Source: DASXHD01 sp038239005
GTDB lineage: Bacteria; Myxococcota_A; Polyangia; Polyangiales; Polyangiaceae
Direction: 5' to 3'
NCBI GenBank assembly: GCA_038239005.1
Contig: JBBSFE010000001.1
Span: 118,714-182,713 of the forward strand
Length of the DNA stretch: 64,000 bases
Shown here: positions 60,124 through 64,000 of the stretch, piece after piece
Position numbering within the stretch: the first letter of the stretch is position 1
Layout of the letters: each line of letters starts with the position of its first letter
Made by a program: the position numbers and the translations under genes
The notes under the pieces: model-generated
The model's database searches: none
Told to the model about the DNA's origin: nothing
The model's input: the letters and a program-made list of their open reading frames with translations, nothing else

Positions 60124-61191
60124 ATGATGAAACCCATGCGCAAGGAAATCTTCCGGATGTCCCGCGCGGACGCGGTCGCGCTCTTGGCGCGCGCGCCGTT
60201 CGTGCGAATCGCGACAACGACCGCGCGCGGCGAGCCCGTGCTTCGTGCGTTCAACGCCGCCATCGTCGATGACGCCATCACCTTTCACGCGGCGCCGGCC
60301 GGTGAGAAGATGGACGCCATCGGTCGCCAAGCGGTGGTGTCGTCGGAAGAAGTGGTGGCGTCGATTCCGAGCTACTTCGTCGACCCCGAGCGCGCGTGCC
60401 CGGCGACGACGCTCTATCGCTCGGTGCAAGTCCACGGGACGCTCGACCCGGTCGACGATCCGCGAAAGAAAGCGCGCGCGCTCGAGGCGCTGCTCGCGAA
60501 ACATCAGCCGGAGGGCGGCTTCGTTCCCCTCGCGCACGATCATCCAATCTACCAAAAGACGATTGCGAGCTTGCTCGTCGTGTCCGTGAGCCTCGAGCGT
60601 CTCGACGGAAAATCGAAGCTCGGGCAAAACCGAACGCCGCCCGAGCAACGCCGCATGCTCGAATCGCTCTGGCGCCGCGGCGAGCCCGGTGATGCCGAGG
60701 CGATTGACGCCATCGTTCAGGCAAACCCGTCGATGCCGCTCCCTGATTTCTTGCGCGGCCCCGAAGGTGTTCGCTTCGAATGCGCGCCGCACGCACGTGC
60801 TCTTGCCGAGGCATGCGCCGCGCTCATGGCCGATGCATATTGGAACGACCACTTCTCGCGCGAAGAACTCATCGCGGCTCACCTGAGCTCGCGCGCGTGG
60901 GTTCTCGCGCGTGACGCTTCGGATCGCGTCGTTGCGTCTGCGCGCGCAATCTCCGACGACGTGAAGTACGCGTGGATCTACGACGTCATCGTCGCTCCGG
61001 AGTTTCGCGGCAAACACGTCGGCGACGCCATCGTGCGTTTGCTGCTCGACCACCCGGCGATGCGCCGCGCGCGCTTCGTTCGCCTCGGCACGCGCGATGC
61101 GATGGATTTCTACGCAAAGATGGGCTTCGTGAACCCTTCGACGCTCGCGCCGCGCCCGTATTCCTCGACTGAAATGGTGCTCGTCCGATAA
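60124..61191 (+). CDS. pyridoxamine 5'-phosphate oxidase-like/GNAT acetyltransferase fusion
   Basis: A 355-residue protein with two domains. The N-terminal ~190 residues are a flavin-binding split barrel of the PNPOx type (APFVRIATTTARGEPVLRAF, ATTLYRSVQVHGTLDPVDDP, VVSVSLERLDGKSKLGQNR). The C-terminal ~130 are a GNAT domain (DVIVAPEFRGKHVGDAIVRL, the acetyl-CoA R/Q-x-x-G-x-G/A site, then FYAKMGFVNPST). This fusion is known from databases as a bifunctional PNPOx-family/GNAT protein, often beside MocR regulators. Substrates are unknown; B6 vitamers or amines are reasonable. ATG 60124 is used; ATG 60127 and 60136 are in frame. Confidence 0.85.
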   Translation: MMKPMRKEIFRMSRADAVALLARAPFVRIATTTARGEPVLRAFNAAIVDDAITFHAAPAGEKMDAIGRQAVVSSEEVVASIPSYFVDPERACPATTLYRSVQVHGTLDPVDDPRKKARALEALLAKHQPEGGFVPLAHDHPIYQKTIASLLVVSVSLERLDGKSKLGQNRTPPEQRRMLESLWRRGEPGDAEAIDAIVQANPSMPLPDFLRGPEGVRFECAPHARALAEACAALMADAYWNDHFSREELIAAHLSSRAWVLARDASDRVVASARAISDDVKYAWIYDVIVAPEFRGKHVGDAIVRLLLDHPAMRRARFVRLGTRDAMDFYAKMGFVNPSTLAPRPYSSTEMVLVR

Positions 61192-61237
61192 CGCGCAACT
61201 CCGTCCGGGGGCAGTCGATGTGTAGCCGGAGGGTTTC

Positions 61238-62059
61238 ATGAGTGAGATCGACGGCGTCAGCAAGGGCAACTACTACAGCGACCGAGACATCGAGGGCTTG
61301 CGTGGGAACGAGAAGGTCTCGACAGGCGCGGCGATCAACCAAATCGGCAACCACGCTGGACTTGGCGATACGCATACCATCCACGGCTACGACAAGACCG
61401 AAGCGCAGATCCGCGAGGACAGCCGCGACGGGGTCCTCGAAGAGGGCACGGGCGGTCTCGTTCATGAAGGCAACAAGCAGCTCATCGAGCACACGGTCGA
61501 AGGACTCGCGGAGCACGGGGGTACGCGCCTCGCATTTCGCATGATCAGCGGCGCGCTGCTCCCGATCACCGTGATGGAAGCGGGCGTGGACATGACGAAA
61601 GCCGTCGCCGACGACGCCAAAGTCGGTCACGAGCGCGCAGGTGCCATCGTGCGCGACGCGATGCACCTCGTCATCGTCGGAAACTTGAATGGGTTGCCGC
61701 AGGGCTACGTCGACGCTCAACGCGCGCGCTACTCGAACGACGTGAAAAATGGCTCACTCGCGGCGAACATGCAGCGCCAGCTGGGCCGCTCGGACAACGG
61801 CACGATGGCGATCATTCAGCTGCACTGCGATCACGGCATGACCGCCGCGCGAGCGATGGTGGACTCGAAGAGCACGCCGGCCGATTTCATGAGCGCGCAC
61901 CCCGATGTTGGCAAACGGTATCAAAGCGATCCGGCGTTCAGGCACGGCTTCGATGGGCTCGTGTTCGCGGCGCAGCACGGAACATACGCAGCGACGGTAC
62001 ACGCGCTCGATGCGCGTGACGCACGTTACGACGCGGCACATGTCGCATGGAGGGGCTGA
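61238..62059 (+). CDS. protein of unknown function, possible type III secretion substrate
   Basis: A 273-residue protein with GGAGGG 5 bases before the ATG. No signal peptide. The N-terminal ~60 residues are polar and Gly/Asp/His-rich (SEIDGVSKGNYYSDRDIEGL), then comes a hydrophobic stretch (LAFRMISGALLPITVMEAGV) and helical His/Gln-rich sequence (MAIIQLHCDHGMTAARAMVD). I cannot assign a family. It is adjacent, in convergent orientation, to a T3SS export-gate gene, and overlaps the next small membrane protein gene (TGATG). An effector/needle-associated role is conjecture. Confidence 0.6.
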   Translation: MSEIDGVSKGNYYSDRDIEGLRGNEKVSTGAAINQIGNHAGLGDTHTIHGYDKTEAQIREDSRDGVLEEGTGGLVHEGNKQLIEHTVEGLAEHGGTRLAFRMISGALLPITVMEAGVDMTKAVADDAKVGHERAGAIVRDAMHLVIVGNLNGLPQGYVDAQRARYSNDVKNGSLAANMQRQLGRSDNGTMAIIQLHCDHGMTAARAMVDSKSTPADFMSAHPDVGKRYQSDPAFRHGFDGLVFAAQHGTYAATVHALDARDARYDAAHVAWRG

Positions 62060-62382
62060 TGGACCCAGAACGCTTTGGGTATCGGGACGCGCCACTCCCT
62101 CCACAAACCAACACGAAGGAAGCCACGCCGTTCATCGGCGCGGCGGCGGTGGCGTTCACCTTGATTGTCGTTTGCGCCGGCGTGCACGGGGAAGTGGGAG
62201 ACATCGCGACGCGCGCGGTCATCGCGACGTCGCTCGTCGTTCTGACGGCCATTGGGTATGCGCTGACGCGGCTCTACGCGGCGTGGCGGAGGCGGCACAA
62301 CGCGCGGCTAGAGCTCGAGTGGGAGCGCTGGCTCGATTCAGCCGATGCCTGCAAGGTTGGCCCGCGCAAGTGGACGAAGTGA
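62059..62382 (+). CDS. small membrane protein with two spans
   Basis: A 107-residue protein from ATG 62059 (MDPERFGYRDAP). Two predicted membrane spans (PFIGAAAVAFTLIVVCAGV and VIATSLVVLTAIGYALTRL) are followed by a basic helix (AAWRRRHNARLELEWERWL). It may insert in the inner membrane together with the protein encoded just upstream. No family recognised. Its last 45 bp overlap the end of the convergent sctV gene. ATG 62047 is an in-frame alternative. Confidence 0.65.
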   Translation: MDPERFGYRDAPLPPQTNTKEATPFIGAAAVAFTLIVVCAGVHGEVGDIATRAVIATSLVVLTAIGYALTRLYAAWRRRHNARLELEWERWLDSADACKVGPRKWTK

Positions 62383-64000
62383 GACCTCGGGCAAGAGCTC
62401 GGCAAAGCTCACGACGGTGACGTCGGGGAGCTCGGTCTCGATGAGCTTGCGCACGAAGCGGCGAATGTCCGGTTGCGTGAGAATGATGAGCGCGTCGTTT
62501 GGAGCCTGAGCGCGGCCCTCGGTGATCGCGCGGCGCACGGCAGCGACGACATCGCGTGCGGCCGGCGGCGCCAAAGTCAAAAATGCGCCGTTCGGTGTGC
62601 GCGTGACGGCGCGGCGCACTGTGTCTTCGATCATCGGGTCGAGCAAGTAGACGCCGAGCTGCGGCGAGCCGCGCGTGAGCTTGAACGTGATCACGCGGCG
62701 AAGCTGCCCTCGCACGAACTCCGCAAGGTTCAGCGGATCTTTCTCCGCGTGCGCAACGACCGCGAGCGCTTCGAGAATCGCACGCAAATCGCGGACGCCC
62801 ACGCGCTCTTCGACGAGCCTGCGGAGCACATCGGCAAGGAGCGTGAGCGACACGGGCTTCGGAACGACGTTGCGCACGACCGCCGGCGCGAACTGCTCGA
62901 GCTCGTCGAGGAGGCGCTGCGTCTCCGACATGCCCAAAAAATCCGCGGCGCGCGCCCGCAAAAGCTCGGCGGCTTGGCGCGTGACTTCTTCGATGGCATC
63001 GTCATCGGAGAGAGCCGTGTCGACGTCGATGAGCTTCGCGGGAACTTCGTGGAGCGACACGAGCGCATGCCGCGGCGGAAGACCGGCAACCGCGCGAACA
63101 CGCGGCGATGGAACCGGCACACCGAGCTCGGCGAAGAGGAGCTCACGCAACGCAACCGCGCGTCCGCGCAGACCGAGACGCTCGCCTTCGTTGGTTTGTT
63201 GATCATCGAGAAGCGGCGCGAGGTCTTCGCTGACTTCGACGCTCCACGGGACCACCATCGGCACGAACTGCGGCCCACGTCGCGCTTGCGGCTGCGGCGT
63301 AGGCTCCGTCTCGGCGCGGCGATCGTCGCGTGCGAGCTGGCGCGTGCGGCTGCGCGCGATGAAGAACAAAACCACCGCGATGAACATGAACGGCGCCGTC
63401 GGCAGACCGGGCACGAGCGCGAGCATGAACACGAACACCGACGCGACACGAATCGCTTTGGGTGTGCCGAAGAGCTGACGCGAGATTTCCTCGCCAAGCG
63501 GTGTGTCGGGCTCTTCGCTCGCGGTTCGCGTGACGAGCACGCCCGCGGCCGTGGAGAGAACGAGCGCGGGGATTTGCGTGACGAGCCCGTCGCCGATCGT
63601 GAGAAGCCCGTAGCGCTTGAGCGCAAGCACGGCGGGCATTCCTTTTTGGCCGACGCCGATCGCGAGGCCGCCGAGAATGTTGACGACCGTGATGACGAGC
63701 GACGCAATGACGTCGCCCTTCACGAATTTCATCGCGCCGTCCATCGATCCGTAGAACTGGCTCTCGCGCGAAAGCGAGCGGCGGCGCCGGCGTGCTTCGT
63801 TGCCGTCGATGGTGCCGCTGCGAAGCTCGGCGTCGATGGCCATCTGCTTTCCGGGCATCGCATCGAGCACGAAGCGCGCGCCGACTTCGGCGACGCGCTC
63901 GCCGCCTTTGGCAATCACGACGAACTGGATGATCGTGAGGATGAGAAAGACGATTCCACCGACGACGTAGTTCCCTCGCACGACGAAGTTTCCGAACGCC
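62338..64000 (-). CDS. sctV: type III secretion export gate protein SctV (5' end outside window)
   Basis: An FlhA/SctV-family protein whose gene continues beyond base 64000: the frame stays open past 63981, reading FGNFVVRGNYVVGGIVFLIL. It is an inner-membrane nonamer that gates substrate entry. The FHIPEP-type region ERVAEVGARFVLDAMPGKQM, AIDAELRSGTIDGNEARRRR and SQFYGSMDGAMKFVKGD has Ala-Met before KFVKGD, as in SctV (InvA/YscV) rather than the Ser of FlhA. Four to five membrane spans follow, then the cytosolic domain (VPKPVSLTLLADVLRRLVEE, ARARAADFLGMSETQRLLDE). Other T3SS genes are expected to the right of the window. Confidence 0.9.
   Translation of the reverse strand, partial: AFGNFVVRGNYVVGGIVFLILTIIQFVVIAKGGERVAEVGARFVLDAMPGKQMAIDAELRSGTIDGNEARRRRRSLSRESQFYGSMDGAMKFVKGDVIASLVITVVNILGGLAIGVGQKGMPAVLALKRYGLLTIGDGLVTQIPALVLSTAAGVLVTRTASEEPDTPLGEEISRQLFGTPKAIRVASVFVFMLALVPGLPTAPFMFIAVVLFFIARSRTRQLARDDRRAETEPTPQPQARRGPQFVPMVVPWSVEVSEDLAPLLDDQQTNEGERLGLRGRAVALRELLFAELGVPVPSPRVRAVAGLPPRHALVSLHEVPAKLIDVDTALSDDDAIEEVTRQAAELLRARAADFLGMSETQRLLDELEQFAPAVVRNVVPKPVSLTLLADVLRRLVEERVGVRDLRAILEALAVVAHAEKDPLNLAEFVRGQLRRVITFKLTRGSPQLGVYLLDPMIEDTVRRAVTRTPNGAFLTLAPPAARDVVAAVRRAITEGRAQAPNDALIILTQPDIRRFVRKLIETELPDVTVVSFAELLPEVSLRPLARANLAGIG

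Overview
This is a 64 kb piece of a GC-rich, gene-dense bacterial chromosome. It most likely comes from a myxobacterium (Myxococcota, probably the Polyangiales/Sorangiineae side). That placement is an inference from content: eukaryote-like Ser/Thr kinases, one fused to a long TPR array; many small lipoproteins with Asp/Ala/Gly-rich linkers after the lipobox; RCC1 repeats; an AgmX/PglI C-terminal domain; an ImuA-ImuB-DnaE2 mutasome; and a type III secretion gate protein. No rRNA, tRNA, IS element or CRISPR array was seen. Genes are tightly packed with many ATGA, GTGA, TTGA and TGATG overlaps, and no gene-free stretch exceeds about 300 bp. The high third-position GC creates very long antisense open frames, which are not listed.

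Layout. 0-7.4 kb: a 5'-truncated kinase-TPR giant, a carboxypeptidase-regulatory-like lipoprotein, a sulfatase-like lipoprotein and glyoxalase II. 7.4-11 kb (minus): lptA-lptB, a conserved unknown, a FemAB-like acyltransferase, a 54-bp palindrome and a MarR regulator. 11-20 kb: small lipoprotein, TPR-dynamin-like GTPase, Gly-rich surface lipoprotein, an isolated NFACT-R protein, then a membrane Ser/Thr kinase, an HExxH protease and a lipoprotein in overlap. 20-29 kb: a DNA-damage region with imuB-imuA (minus) and dnaE2 (plus), each preceded by the same 18-bp SOS-box-like palindrome three bases before ATG. Between them lie larE, a fatty acid desaturase, an AgmX/PglI lipoprotein and an FHA/zinc-finger protein. 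29-30 kb: a truncated FAD oxidase pseudogene. 30-38 kb (minus): a lepA-led run with an SMI1-domain protein, two M16 peptidases, a 2-hydroxyacid dehydrogenase and a TPR lipoprotein.

38-47 kb: RHH regulator, three tandem lipoproteins (the third apparently starting at CTG), cupin, pseudouridine synthase, secreted esterase, zinc-ribbon/Tudor-like protein, ribA and a nitrilase-family amidase. 47-55 kb: RCC1 lipoprotein, MerR-TPR regulator, histone-tail SRPBCC protein, phosphoesterase, trpBA, crotonase and RimK. 55-64 kb: acidic protein, aspartokinase (lysC), membrane TPR-like protein, a divergent MocR regulator and PNPOx-GNAT pair with a symmetric operator, and two unknown genes convergent with a T3SS export-gate gene (sctV) that runs off the right edge.

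Functional themes: outer-membrane and LPS biogenesis (lptAB, FemAB-like, lipoproteins), SOS mutagenesis, Ser/Thr phosphorylation signalling (kinases plus FHA), amino-acid and cofactor biosynthesis (trpBA, lysC, ribA, MocR/PNPOx) and type III secretion.
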